Below, piece by piece: positions 45,001 to 54,066 of a stretch of DNA of 64,000 bases. The number at the start of each line of letters is the position of its first letter. The stretch's first letter is position 1. The stretch comes from JAPOXR01 sp965199765. Its GTDB lineage: Bacteria > Pseudomonadota > Alphaproteobacteria > Rhodobacterales > Rhodobacteraceae. The position numbers and the translations under genes were made by a program. The notes under the pieces are model-generated. The model did not search any database. It was not told where the DNA came from and was given only the letters and a program-made list of their open reading frames with translations. The stretch is taken from NCBI GenBank assembly GCA_965199765.1, contig CBDATC010000001.1:310001-374000 (forward strand). The letters are read 5' to 3'.

Positions 45001-45483
45001 TCAACGGTTTGATGGTGAATGCCTGCTCCGAAAACCAAGAATTCGGTCGCGCTCCGCCGATTCCTGCTGCAAAAACTGCCGTTCGGCTGCAGTCCGTGCG
45101 AATTTCAAAAGCAGCTTGCGCCGCCGAGCCGGCGCAAGCTTAAGCAGTTCGCCTTCGCGAATAATTTCCGCATCATGCTGATCAGCAAAAATTAATCCGG
45201 TTTCATTCGGCAAAACTTCATAGGGGAATGCAGAACCGACTGCCCAGAAATACTGATCGCAATAATCAAGGTAGCCTTCCCACTTCAAATCGGACTTGAA
45301 ATCCATAAACGATGACTTGCATTCGACAATCCAAATCTCGCCCTTTGGACCGACCGCCATGACATCAACCCGCATCCCGGTGGCCGGAACGAATTCTTCC
45401 AATGTCTGAAAATTCATGGTCCGCCGCAGATATCTTCGGACACCGCGCGCTAATTGCTGACCGGCATTATCACCGCTTCCCAC
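45001..45483 (-). CDS. mmcB: MmcB-family DNA repair protein
   Basis: This 160-residue protein has a PD-(D/E)XK-type core: GMRVDVMAVGPKGEIWIVECKSSFMDFKSDLKWEGYLDYCDQYFWAV holds the Asp and the ECK pair. The family is described in Caulobacter as part of the SOS response to mitomycin damage. It ends in a basic tail. The frame opens with a GTG at 45483, and no ATG exists near the N-terminus. It is divergent from the 5-formyl-THF cyclo-ligase gene. Confidence 0.85.
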   Translation of the reverse strand: MGSGDNAGQQLARGVRRYLRRTMNFQTLEEFVPATGMRVDVMAVGPKGEIWIVECKSSFMDFKSDLKWEGYLDYCDQYFWAVGSAFPYEVLPNETGLIFADQHDAEIIREGELLKLAPARRRKLLLKFARTAAERQFLQQESAERDRILGFRSRHSPSNR

Positions 45484-45617
45484 GAATTAATCCGCAAACC
45501 GGTGAATCGAGCGTCGCACATTCAGGAGAATTGTCCTGCCCCCTGTTCGATTTCAATTCTCATATTAATGACCTCCCCTGCACTTGGTAAAGATGCCGGA
45601 CTAGTCTATATCAGACG

Positions 45618-46256
45618 GTGCCAGGTTGGAATCGAGTGCCGATCACATTGAATTTTTTGATCTCCAGCCAAAAAGCAAGCGCCCGCAAAGCTGCTAAAGT
45701 GCGGCGTCAGGACGCGCAAAGCGGCTCTAGTCAAGCCAATGCGATTGAGAATGCGCGCGAATTGGCCATTGGCCAAGCTGCCGGTCGACCGATTGCGGGG
45801 TATTTGGCCATCGGGACGGAACTCGATCCATCGACGCTCTTGGCCAATCTTCATCGGGACCAAGGGTGTACGGTCTGTGTTCCTGTGGTCATGGGAAAGA
45901 ACGAAAGGCTGCGGTTTCGCAGCTGGACTCCGCAATCCAAGCTCAGCACAGGACCGTTTGGAGTGAAGATTCCCGCCTCTGGCGATTGGCTGACCCCCTA
46001 TCTAGTCTTCGTTCCGATGCTGGCATTTGACCGAATGGGATACAGGTTGGGCTATGGCGGCGGCTTCTATGATAGAACTCTCAGGTTTCTTCGCGCCGCC
46101 GCGCCGACAATAGCGGTAGGACTGGCTTTCGGAGAGCAGGAACAGGACGTAGTGCCGCGAGATCAAAACGACGAGAAACTGGACGTGATAGTCACGAATC
46201 GGGAGATCATCGACATAACCGGGATCTACCAAAGCACAAAGGAAGACAGATCATGA
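45618..46256 (+). CDS. 5-formyltetrahydrofolate cyclo-ligase
   Basis: This ATP-dependent enzyme turns 5-formyl-THF into 5,10-methenyl-THF, returning stored folate to the active pool. The C-terminal half is clear: DWLTPYLVFVPMLAFDRMGYRLGYGGGFYDRTL carries the family's substrate loop, and IAVGLAFGEQEQDVVPRDQNDEKLDVIVTNRE the last motif. The N-terminus opens with GTG at 45618, but a TTG at 45651 would give a size closer to the family, so the start is uncertain. Its stop overlaps the next gene by 4 bases (ATGA). Confidence 0.9.
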   Translation: MPGWNRVPITLNFLISSQKASARKAAKVRRQDAQSGSSQANAIENARELAIGQAAGRPIAGYLAIGTELDPSTLLANLHRDQGCTVCVPVVMGKNERLRFRSWTPQSKLSTGPFGVKIPASGDWLTPYLVFVPMLAFDRMGYRLGYGGGFYDRTLRFLRAAAPTIAVGLAFGEQEQDVVPRDQNDEKLDVIVTNREIIDITGIYQSTKEDRS

Positions 46257-47065
46257 GAATACTCTTCCTTGGCGATATCATGGGGCGGTCTGGCCGAGAA
46301 GCCGTTGCAAAATATGTTCCGACTCTGCGGCGTTCGCGGAATTTAGACATCGTCATTGCCAATGGGGAAAACGCCACGCACGGCAACGGTATCACCTTGG
46401 CGCACGCGCAGGCATTGCTGGCCGCGGGAGTGGATTGCCTTACACTCGGCGATCACGCATTCGACCACCGCGAAATGGCTGCCGACATCACCAAGGAAAC
46501 GCGAATCATACGACCGCTCAACTTTGCCAGCCTTGCCCCTGGCATGGGCACAATCCTTCTTTCCGATGCCCGCGGCCGCAAGGTTCTTGTCATCAATGCG
46601 CTGGGACGTGTCTTTATGAAGCCTACATTCGCAGACCCGTTTCCGTTGGTGAAAAAAGCTCTGCAAACTTACCGGCTGGGCGGAGGCGTCGCAGCGATCA
46701 TTGTTGATTTTCATGCCGAAGCGTCATCCGAGAAAAACGCGATGGGGCGATATTGTGATGGGGCGGCAACGCTTGTCGCAGGCACCCACACGCATATTCC
46801 GACCGCTGACCAGCGCATTCTATCCGGTGGAACCGCTTACATTACGGACGCCGGTATGTGCGGAAACTACGACTCGATTATTGGGATGGATCCGGTTGAA
46901 CCCATGCGTCGCTTTGTAACAGGGATGAGCAAAGAACGGTTTTCGCCCTCTAAAGGACGCGGAACGCTGAGCGGCGTTATCGTCGAGTCTGATGACGGCT
47001 CTGGATTGGCCAAATCTATTGAGCTAATCTGCGAGGGTGAACCGCTGTCAAGAATCAAAAATTGA
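46253..47065 (+). CDS. YmdB-like metallophosphoesterase (TIGR00282)
   Basis: This 270-residue dimetal phosphoesterase is related to Bacillus YmdB, a 2',3'-cyclic nucleotide phosphodiesterase. Metal-binding motifs are visible at ILFLGDIMGRSGR (residues 3-15), IANGENATHGNG, LTLGDHAFDHREM, IIVDFHAEASSEKNAMG and VAGTHTHIPTADQRIL. It is translationally coupled to the 5-formyl-THF cyclo-ligase gene by ATGA, with GGAAG upstream of the ATG. This neighbour pair recurs in alphaproteobacteria, but the functional link is unknown. Confidence 0.92.
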   Translation: MRILFLGDIMGRSGREAVAKYVPTLRRSRNLDIVIANGENATHGNGITLAHAQALLAAGVDCLTLGDHAFDHREMAADITKETRIIRPLNFASLAPGMGTILLSDARGRKVLVINALGRVFMKPTFADPFPLVKKALQTYRLGGGVAAIIVDFHAEASSEKNAMGRYCDGAATLVAGTHTHIPTADQRILSGGTAYITDAGMCGNYDSIIGMDPVEPMRRFVTGMSKERFSPSKGRGTLSGVIVESDDGSGLAKSIELICEGEPLSRIKN

Positions 47066-47075
47066 CAGATTTGTG

Positions 47076-47771
47076 ATGGCCCGCGCTCCGCTTTCCATAA
47101 TCATTCCAACTCTGAACTCCGCTTCAGTGCTGCCGGATACCATAAATTTTCTGACGCCTGCGATTGAGACTGGATTGGTACGGGAGCTGATTTTCAGCGA
47201 CGGAGGCTCCGAAGACGACACCAAAGCCATAGCGTCCGCTGTTGGTGCGAAATTTGTGAGCGGTCCTGCTGGACGCGGTCAGCAGCTGGCGGCCGGGGCT
47301 GATGCTGCAGGCGGACTGTGGCTTCTGATTGTGCACAGCGACACCTGGTTGAGCATCGATTGGGTGGATGAGGTTGAAAGTCATATGACAACCCCCGGTC
47401 TCGCAGGTTATTTCAAACTGAAATATCGAGCTGCCGGACTCGCGTCCGCGTGGGTTTCCGGTTGGGCCAACTGTCGATCCAAGTGGTTTGGCCTGCCCTT
47501 TGGCGACCAAGGTCTGGTTATCTCTAAAGATCTCTATCTTGAGGTCGGCGGTTATCCGTCAATTCCCATTATGGAGGATGTCGAAATCGCACGCCGCCTA
47601 AAGGGCAGACTCCGAATGCTCAACGCGACCGCTGCGACAGATCCGTGCCGTTATCTGGAGGAGGGTTGGTTCAATCGCGGCTTGCGAAATTTTTTGCTGC
47701 TTGCGAAATATCGTGCCGGTGTTTCGCCTGAAAAACTGAATCGGAGCTATCGGAAATTCAATCCGCAGTGA
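47076..47771 (+). CDS. TIGR04283-type glycosyltransferase
   Basis: This 231-residue GT-A-fold protein is of the family named 'transferase 2, rSAM/selenodomain-associated'. LSIIIPTLNSASVLPDTINFL opens the fold, FSDGGSEDDTKAIASA is the nucleotide-sugar loop, GRGQQLAAGADAAGGLWLLIVHSDTWL contains the acidic HSDT motif in place of DxD, and FGLPFGDQGLVISKDLYLEVGGYPSIPIMEDVEIARRL the acceptor side. The acceptor is unknown. It follows the metallophosphoesterase gene closely. The ATG at 47076 is chosen because the upstream in-frame start at 47037 lies inside that gene. The 3' end overlaps the convergent ABC transporter gene by 14 bases. Confidence 0.87.
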   Translation: MARAPLSIIIPTLNSASVLPDTINFLTPAIETGLVRELIFSDGGSEDDTKAIASAVGAKFVSGPAGRGQQLAAGADAAGGLWLLIVHSDTWLSIDWVDEVESHMTTPGLAGYFKLKYRAAGLASAWVSGWANCRSKWFGLPFGDQGLVISKDLYLEVGGYPSIPIMEDVEIARRLKGRLRMLNATAATDPCRYLEEGWFNRGLRNFLLLAKYRAGVSPEKLNRSYRKFNPQ

Positions 47772-49533
47772 TTTCACGGAACTGAACCCGATAAAGCAGC
47801 GCATAAAGTCCGTTCTGCTCCATCAATTGCTGATGCGTGCCTTCCTCTGCAATCGTTCCGTCCTGCATCACACAGATTTTGTCGGCATGCTGTATCGTGG
47901 ACAGTCGATGAGCGACCACAAGGACTGTTCTTCCCTCCGCCAAATGGCGAACAGCTTCGTGGACGATTTGTTCTGATTCAAGATCAAGAGAAGATGTCGC
48001 CTCGTCCAACAGAAGTATCGGTGCGTTTCTAAGGAGCGCCCGGGCTATTGTCACTCTTTGCCGCTGTCCGCCGGATAAAGATTCTCCCCGCGGTCCGCAT
48101 AATGAATCGAAGCCGCCTCTTTCGGCGGAAGCGAATTCTGTTACATATGCGGCTTGCGCTGCCTGTGCGAATTCCTCTTCGCTTGCCACTTGGTTCCCCA
48201 GCATGATGTTTTCGCGGATAGTTTCATCAAAAATCCCCGAGTCTTGAGCAACCACCGCCATCTCGTCCCGAAGTCGCGACACCGTTAATTCATTCAGTTT
48301 GTAGTCGCCTATTCTGATCAAACCCGAAGTCGGATCATAGATTCTTGTTAGAAGATTAAAGACTGTTGTCTTTCCAGCCCCGGATGGACCAACAATGGCC
48401 GTCGTCTTTCCGGCTTCCGCGACAAAAGTCAGATTGCGAATGATCTGCTGGCTGCCCAGTTCAAGACAAACATTCTTAAACTCTATGGAGCGGTTGCCGA
48501 TATCGTTGGGAATTTCGATAGGTTTTTCCGGGTCGAGAATAGTGGGAGTCGCATCAAAAACAACACGCGCTCGTTCAAGAGAAACCTTAATCCCCTGCCA
48601 AGCAGAGAATAAATTACCGAGCCGCTTAACGGGATCAAACAACAATACGATCGCCGTAAAAAAACTCATGAACTGACCGACTGTGCGCTCTTCGGAAATC
48701 ACATCGCGTCCGGCGATCAGCAACAGTCCCAAGAAACCTAAACCCGCCACGACATCCACCAAACCCGGTACACCCGCTATTGTGGCTTCTGCCCGAACCG
48801 ATGCCCGCTTGACAATCGCGGTTGTGTTTAAAAACCGTTCGATTTGCTGATCTTCCAAACGATAAAGTTTGATTTCTCTGATATTGTGAAACATCTCCTC
48901 AAGCCGAGTGACCACGTCGGCATTCGCCTCGGCAGCCGTAAGCGAGAATTTTCTGACCAGCCGCTGCAGCAGCAGAACGGGGACGGTCAAAAGCGGTATG
49001 CCTGCGAGGACCACCATGGTCCAAAACCAGTCGATGGTGAAGGCGACATAGAGCAGAGCAATGATTGACATCAGATCGCGGATGCCGGGTGCCAGCAAAG
49101 ATGTCCAAATTCCTTGGATTCGCGCCATGTCTTCTTTGACGCGCGCAATGAGATCACCGGACGGATTATCGTTGAAGAACTGCCGATCCAGACAGAGAAT
49201 CCGCTGCACAAGATCGCTTTGAAGATCAAATTTCATCCTCTCGCCGACCGCTGACATGATCACTCTCTGACAAAACCCGGATAACCCGCGCAGCACAAAA
49301 ACACCCAACACGGCTAAGCCAACAGAAATGAGAGCAGTTTCGTTCTTATTTGCGAAGATTTCGTCGAAGACCGGGCGAATGAGGTAACTTAGAATTCCGA
49401 GCGAAGCACCCTGCAGCATCATAAAGACTGTTGCTAATGACAGCCGCTTTAGATGCTTTCGCAAATAGGCATTCCATACCCAAAGCAGGAGATCGGCAGT
49501 AGATCGGGTCGTGTGTTGAATGCTCTGCAGCAT
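47758..49533 (-). CDS. MsbA-like ABC exporter (fused membrane and ATPase domains)
   Basis: This inner-membrane half-transporter acts as a dimer and has 591 residues. The N-terminal membrane domain (about residues 1-330) has six hydrophobic segments. The ATPase domain follows with Walker A GPSGAGKTTVFNLL, the signature ESLSGGQRQRVTIARALL, Walker B PILLLDEATSSLD and the switch His in LVVAHRLST. The type exports lipids (lipid A core in MsbA) or drugs; neighbours do not decide. It is divergent from the aminotransferase gene with 243 bases between. Confidence 0.92.
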   Translation of the reverse strand: MLQSIQHTTRSTADLLLWVWNAYLRKHLKRLSLATVFMMLQGASLGILSYLIRPVFDEIFANKNETALISVGLAVLGVFVLRGLSGFCQRVIMSAVGERMKFDLQSDLVQRILCLDRQFFNDNPSGDLIARVKEDMARIQGIWTSLLAPGIRDLMSIIALLYVAFTIDWFWTMVVLAGIPLLTVPVLLLQRLVRKFSLTAAEANADVVTRLEEMFHNIREIKLYRLEDQQIERFLNTTAIVKRASVRAEATIAGVPGLVDVVAGLGFLGLLLIAGRDVISEERTVGQFMSFFTAIVLLFDPVKRLGNLFSAWQGIKVSLERARVVFDATPTILDPEKPIEIPNDIGNRSIEFKNVCLELGSQQIIRNLTFVAEAGKTTAIVGPSGAGKTTVFNLLTRIYDPTSGLIRIGDYKLNELTVSRLRDEMAVVAQDSGIFDETIRENIMLGNQVASEEEFAQAAQAAYVTEFASAERGGFDSLCGPRGESLSGGQRQRVTIARALLRNAPILLLDEATSSLDLESEQIVHEAVRHLAEGRTVLVVAHRLSTIQHADKICVMQDGTIAEEGTHQQLMEQNGLYALLYRVQFREITAD

Positions 49534-49776
49534 GGCTTGACTTTACGCCTGTACTCCAATCGCCCAATACGGCGAGCGCCGAAATTCTGTTTGGGAGGAC
49601 CTGTTGCGGCCATCTATCACGTTTGGCAGCGATTTGTCATTAATTCTCGCAATGTCAACCACACTCTCCTAACGGCGCTGATAGCAAACGATTTCTTGCT
49701 ATGTTAAAATGTCACTCGCCAAGCGGGGATTTGGCACTTGGCTGTCTATGGAAACTTAAATTAGAGAGCAGCTCGA

Positions 49777-50976
49777 ATGCCAACAGAATTCGGCAGACAC
49801 TACAGAGCGATTCCAGGACCGACTGTGATACCTGATACGGTCTTGAATGCGATGCACCAAGCTTCGCCTGACATCTATGGCAAGGAGATCACGCAGCTGG
49901 TGGATTCAGTGCTGCAAGATTTAAAGGCGGTTGCCCGGACCACCGGACATGCCACGATCTATATCTGCAACGGCCACGGTGTTTGGGAAGCGTCGCTGAC
50001 GAATTTGTTCAGTCCCGGTGATCACATTCTGGTCTTGGAGACAGGCATATTCGCTCATTGGTGGGGACGATACGCACAATCGTTTGGTATCGAAGTTGAA
50101 CGGATTGACTTCGGTCCAAGGAACTCCGTTGATGCCGATTGCGTCGCTGAAAGACTGACTGAAGACACTTCCGGAAGCATCAAGGCAATTCTTGTAGCGC
50201 AAGTGGATACAGCCTCATCGGTCTTAAACGATATTCCGGCAGTGTCCGAGGCCATAAAGGCGGCAAATCATCCAGCGCTGCTGATGGTCGATTGCATCGC
50301 CAGCCTTGCCTGTGAAGAATTCCGAATGGATGAATGGAACGTTGATGTTGCACTGGCGGCCAGCCAAAAGGGCTTGATGATGGCGCCTGGTCTCGGATTT
50401 CTGTTCTGTAACAGCCGGGCGTTCGAAATCAGCCGCAGCGCCGAGCTTCGGACACCATACTGGGATTGGCAGCCGCGCATTGAAGCCGAGGCATTCTACC
50501 AAATTTTTGCCGGAACCGTGCCCGCTCAGCAGATCTTCGGTTTGTCAGAGTCATTGAACATGATTGTTCGACAGGAAGGGCTGGACGCTGCCATACGGAG
50601 GCACCATAATCTGGCGCAAGCCATTTGGGCGGCCGTTGATGAGTGGGGTTCCGGCGGAACCTTGGAATTCAACATTGAAAATGCTGCAAATCGCAGCCAC
50701 GCGGTCACAACGTTGCGGACCGGAGCGTCATCTGCGTCACAGCTTCGGAATTGGGTCTCCGAGAATGCGGGTCTATCACTCGGTGTTGATCTTCTGTCGG
50801 GACCTGACGACCCAACCGGTGAAGGCGTATTCCGCATAGGTCACATGGGGCACGTTAATCCTCACATGATTCTAGGGGCTCTTGCCTCAATTGAAGCTGG
50901 ATTTGAAACAATTGCATTTCCAAGAGGGAAAGGAGCTGTCGAAGCGGCGGCGGCGAAACTGGCTGAGCGACTCTAG
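49777..50976 (+). CDS. Alanine/serine-glyoxylate-type aminotransferase (class V PLP)
   Basis: This pyridoxal-phosphate enzyme of 399 residues is of the AGXT/serine-glyoxylate group. GNG-type cofactor loop residues are seen in YICNGHGVWEASLTNLFSPGD, the cofactor Asp in ALLMVDCIASLACEEF, and the Schiff-base lysine in ALAASQKGLMMAPGLGFLF (SQKG, about residue 200). It should move an amino group from alanine or serine to glyoxylate, but aminotransfer to other oxo acids is possible. It is a single gene, with GAGAG just upstream of the ATG. Confidence 0.9.
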   Translation: MPTEFGRHYRAIPGPTVIPDTVLNAMHQASPDIYGKEITQLVDSVLQDLKAVARTTGHATIYICNGHGVWEASLTNLFSPGDHILVLETGIFAHWWGRYAQSFGIEVERIDFGPRNSVDADCVAERLTEDTSGSIKAILVAQVDTASSVLNDIPAVSEAIKAANHPALLMVDCIASLACEEFRMDEWNVDVALAASQKGLMMAPGLGFLFCNSRAFEISRSAELRTPYWDWQPRIEAEAFYQIFAGTVPAQQIFGLSESLNMIVRQEGLDAAIRRHHNLAQAIWAAVDEWGSGGTLEFNIENAANRSHAVTTLRTGASSASQLRNWVSENAGLSLGVDLLSGPDDPTGEGVFRIGHMGHVNPHMILGALASIEAGFETIAFPRGKGAVEAAAAKLAERL

Positions 50977-51049
50977 GAGATTGCGACCAAAGGCAATGTT
51001 AAAGCCATCAAGCTGTGGGTATGCATTTCGAATGCCGATTCACATGCAT

Positions 51050-53785
51050 TCAGACTTGAATTCGTGTCAATGCACGCTGCAGAACCGCGACCGCCTGCTC
51101 GCGGGATTCCAATCTATCCCTCGTCTCGCCTATGACGGCATTTGGCGCATTCTTCAAAAACCCCTCATTGCTCAGTCGTCCACGCAGTCCCTCGGCTTCC
51201 TTCTGAATCGATTCTAAAGACTTCCTTAAACGGATCCGTTCACCCTCGACTTCAACGACTCCTTCCAGGGGCAGATAAAATTCGCCGCCTTCAACAGAAA
51301 TCACGGCAGAGTTGGTCGGTGGCGAAACCGCTGGTTCAATGTCCGACAAGCGAGCCAGACTCAGAATAAGCTGTTTGCTGTCGTTGCAGATATCTGTGTA
51401 CCGATCCTCGAATAAGTGCCGTAGGAGCAAAATGCGTTTCGCCGCCGGAACACGCATTTGAGAGCGCACTGACCGGACTTCTTCAATCAATGAAATCGTC
51501 CAATTGATTTCATGCATAGCCTTGTCATCGACAAGTCCTTCCGCTTCGTGTTCTGGCCAATCTGTATGCGCAAGCAATTTGGCCCGTCGCCGTTGTCCCC
51601 AGATCTCTTCAGTGATGAAAGGCATGAACGGATGCAGAAATGCCAGGCACTGATCGAACACCCAAGCCAAAGTGTTTCGTGTTTCCACGACCGTATCGGC
51701 ATCGCCGGAACTCAGTAGCGACTTTGAAAACTCCAGATACCAATCACAGAAACTTCCCCAGATAAAGCCGTAAAGATTGTTTGCGGCATCATTGAATTTG
51801 TATGCCTGCAACGCCTTGCTGACAGCTTTGCCGACGATCACGGTCTCGCTAATAATCCATTTGTTAACAGTCGAAACAACCGATGACGGATCAAAATCAG
51901 GATCTGTGGAGCATTGGTTCAATTCTGCGAACCTGGCTGCATTCCAGATTTTTGTACCAAAATTCCTGTAGCCTTCAACCCGCTGGTCCGATAACCGAAG
52001 ATCGCGTCCCATGGCTGCCATGGAAGATAGCGTGAACCGAACCGCATCCGCACCGAATTTATCAATCAAGTCAATGGGATCGATGACATTTCCCAGCGAC
52101 TTCGACATCTTCCTTCCCTGTTCGTCGAGAACAAGCGCGTGCACATACACGGTATGAAACGGCGCCTCGGAGACTACAGCCAACTGCATCATCATCATGC
52201 GGGCGACCCAGAAAAAGATGATGTCGAATCCGGTTACCAGCACATCTGTCGGAAAGTACCGCCGCAATTCGTAAGTTTCGTCTGGCCAGCCTAAGGTTCC
52301 GATCGGCCAAAGCCCGGAGGAAAACCATGTATCCAGCACATCCGAATCGCGGGTAAGCGATTTTCCGCCGGCAAGCTTGCCTGCCTCCTCTTCAGATGCG
52401 GCGCAATATTGGTTGCCGTCCTCGTCATACCAAACCGGAATTTGATGCCCCCACCAAAGCTGTCGTGAGATGCACCAAGGTTCAATATTATCCAGCCAGC
52501 TGAAATAGGTCTTCTCAAATTGTTCCGGTAGAATTTTAGTGCGTCCACTCCGCACCGCCTGGATGGCGGGCTCGACGATTTTTGCAGCATCCACAAACCA
52601 TTGGTCGGTTAGAAACGGCTCGATCGCAACTTTTGACCTGTCGCCGTGCGGAACCTGATGACGGTCATCGTCTACGCCATCCAGCCAACCCTGCTGTTCC
52701 GCCATCTGCACAATACGTTTCCGAGCTGTGTAGCGGTCAAGTCCGTCGAGCTCTAATGTATCCTCTGGGACCGCGCATCCCTCCAGAAATTCTGCATTGC
52801 ACCGCAGCGCGATTCTTGCCTGAGTTGTCATCACATTAATCGGTTTGAGCGAACATCTCAGTCCAACATCCCAATCGTTAAAGTCGTGGGCCGGCGTAAT
52901 TTTGACAGCTCCAGTGCCTTTCTCGGGATCAGCATGTCGGTCTGCGACAATCGGAATAGATCGACCGACCAACGGCAAACAAACGGTCTTGCCAATCAAA
53001 TGCTGATATCTTGGATCATCCGGATGTACCGCAACCCCAGTATCTCCGAGCATGGTTTCCGGGCGGGTTGTCGCAACAACCAGGTAATCGCGCAGCTCCC
53101 AATCGACGGCTTTCCCATCCTCATCGAAAGCAACCGGATGATTGTAGTTCTCACCCCCCTCCAGCGGGTAACGCAGCCGCCAAAGCTTGCCATCAACTTC
53201 CAGCTGTTCGACTTCGAGATCAGAAATCGCGGTTTCAAAATGCGGGTCCCAGTTGACCAGTCTTTTTCCCCGGTAAATGCATCCATTCCGGTACAGTTTC
53301 ACGAAAACTTGTAAAACGGCATCGTGGAATCCTTTATCCATGGTGAAGCGATTGCGTGACCAGTCACACGACGCGCCGAGCCGCTTCAGTTGCTCGATTA
53401 TGGCGCCGCCTGACTGCTCTTTCCACTCCCAGACTTTTTCCAAAAATTTTTCACGGCCTAACTCGCTCCGTGTCGGCTCGCCATTCTCCGCCAGTGTTCT
53501 CTCTACGACCATTTGAGTCGCGATGCCCGCATGGTCCTGCCCAGGTTGCCACAGGACATCCAAGCCGCGCATACGGTTCCAGCGTACTAAAATGTCTTGA
53601 ATCGTATTGTTAAAGGCGTGCCCCATATGCAAAAGGCCGGTCACATTGGGCGGCGGTATCATGATACAAAATGATTCTGCCTCCGGCTTTGCATTCGCTC
53701 CAGCTGCAAATGCTTCGTTTTTTTCCCAGAGCGCAGCTATTCTCGCTTCAACGTCTTTGGCATTATATTTTGAATCCATCGCCAT
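51050..53785 (-). CDS. valS: Valine-tRNA ligase
   Basis: This class I aminoacyl-tRNA synthetase has 911 residues. The ATP motifs are PPPNVTGLLHMGHAF (HMGH form of HIGH, about residues 47-59) and GRKMSKSLGNVIDP (KMSKS). The editing domain includes TTRPETMLGDTGVAVHPDDPRY. Val-specific parts include WCISRQLWWGHQIPVWY. The anticodon-binding helical domain and the C-terminal coiled coil (residues about 840-911) follow. The ATG at 53785 gives MAMDSKYNAKDVEARI; a second Met two residues later is also possible. A diverged fragment of its 5' end occurs again at 62.0 kb. Confidence 0.98.
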   Translation of the reverse strand: MAMDSKYNAKDVEARIAALWEKNEAFAAGANAKPEAESFCIMIPPPNVTGLLHMGHAFNNTIQDILVRWNRMRGLDVLWQPGQDHAGIATQMVVERTLAENGEPTRSELGREKFLEKVWEWKEQSGGAIIEQLKRLGASCDWSRNRFTMDKGFHDAVLQVFVKLYRNGCIYRGKRLVNWDPHFETAISDLEVEQLEVDGKLWRLRYPLEGGENYNHPVAFDEDGKAVDWELRDYLVVATTRPETMLGDTGVAVHPDDPRYQHLIGKTVCLPLVGRSIPIVADRHADPEKGTGAVKITPAHDFNDWDVGLRCSLKPINVMTTQARIALRCNAEFLEGCAVPEDTLELDGLDRYTARKRIVQMAEQQGWLDGVDDDRHQVPHGDRSKVAIEPFLTDQWFVDAAKIVEPAIQAVRSGRTKILPEQFEKTYFSWLDNIEPWCISRQLWWGHQIPVWYDEDGNQYCAASEEEAGKLAGGKSLTRDSDVLDTWFSSGLWPIGTLGWPDETYELRRYFPTDVLVTGFDIIFFWVARMMMMQLAVVSEAPFHTVYVHALVLDEQGRKMSKSLGNVIDPIDLIDKFGADAVRFTLSSMAAMGRDLRLSDQRVEGYRNFGTKIWNAARFAELNQCSTDPDFDPSSVVSTVNKWIISETVIVGKAVSKALQAYKFNDAANNLYGFIWGSFCDWYLEFSKSLLSSGDADTVVETRNTLAWVFDQCLAFLHPFMPFITEEIWGQRRRAKLLAHTDWPEHEAEGLVDDKAMHEINWTISLIEEVRSVRSQMRVPAAKRILLLRHLFEDRYTDICNDSKQLILSLARLSDIEPAVSPPTNSAVISVEGGEFYLPLEGVVEVEGERIRLRKSLESIQKEAEGLRGRLSNEGFLKNAPNAVIGETRDRLESREQAVAVLQRALTRIQV

Positions 53786-54050
53786 GCTTTTTCCGCAGAT
53801 CCGTTGTGATCGGAGAACACGTCAATTACCGGCTGTATCGGAATAATTGAAGTCTAAACGCAGCTTAACGCCACTGTTTCATGTCTTGTCAAATAGCAGG
53901 AACCAGTTCTGTGGTGGCACCGAAAGCGCAGAATCAAAGTGCGCTTCCTCAATTCGGTGGAGCTCAACCCGTCAACAATGTCGAAGATGTTAGACATCTG
54001 AAAAAAAAACGGAGACTTCGTTGATGGTCATTCGCCCATAGGCGCTCCCC
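53690..54050 (+). repeat. Left copy of a diverged direct repeat flanking the giant surface-protein gene
   Basis: This stretch covers the first codons of valS, its upstream region and a broken 5' end of a molybdenum hydroxylase gene. It is similar in the same orientation and order to 61985-62402. Shared blocks include ATTTTGA near 53767/62107, CCGTTGTGA near 53801/62140, CGGCTGTATCGGAA near 53830/62170, CAATTCGG near 53950/62307, and CTCAACCCGT near 53963/62320. Differences are frequent, so the copies are old or came from different lineages. The two copies lie about 8 kb apart, one on each side of the repeat-protein gene. Confidence 0.8.
53940..54050 (+). pseudogene. Broken 5' fragment of a molybdenum hydroxylase large-subunit gene
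   Basis: On the plus strand the frame reads PQFGGAQPVNNVEDVRHLK, which matches HQFGKAQPVTRIEDVRLLK at the start of the intact gene at 62295. A run of nine A bases at 54001-54009 then breaks the frame, and the DNA similarity ends near 54050, 17 bases before the stop of the giant repeat-protein gene. About 37 codons are represented. It cannot make a protein. It marks the left junction of the inserted or duplicated segment. Confidence 0.78.
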
Positions 54051-54066
54051 GATCCAAAAGACGGAT

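Noticed and set aside
45484..45617. Possible 6S RNA gene in front of the 5-formyl-THF cyclo-ligase gene
   Set aside because: 6S RNA often sits there in other bacteria, but I could not see the long interrupted hairpin with a central bubble in this short gap. A covariance-model search would decide.
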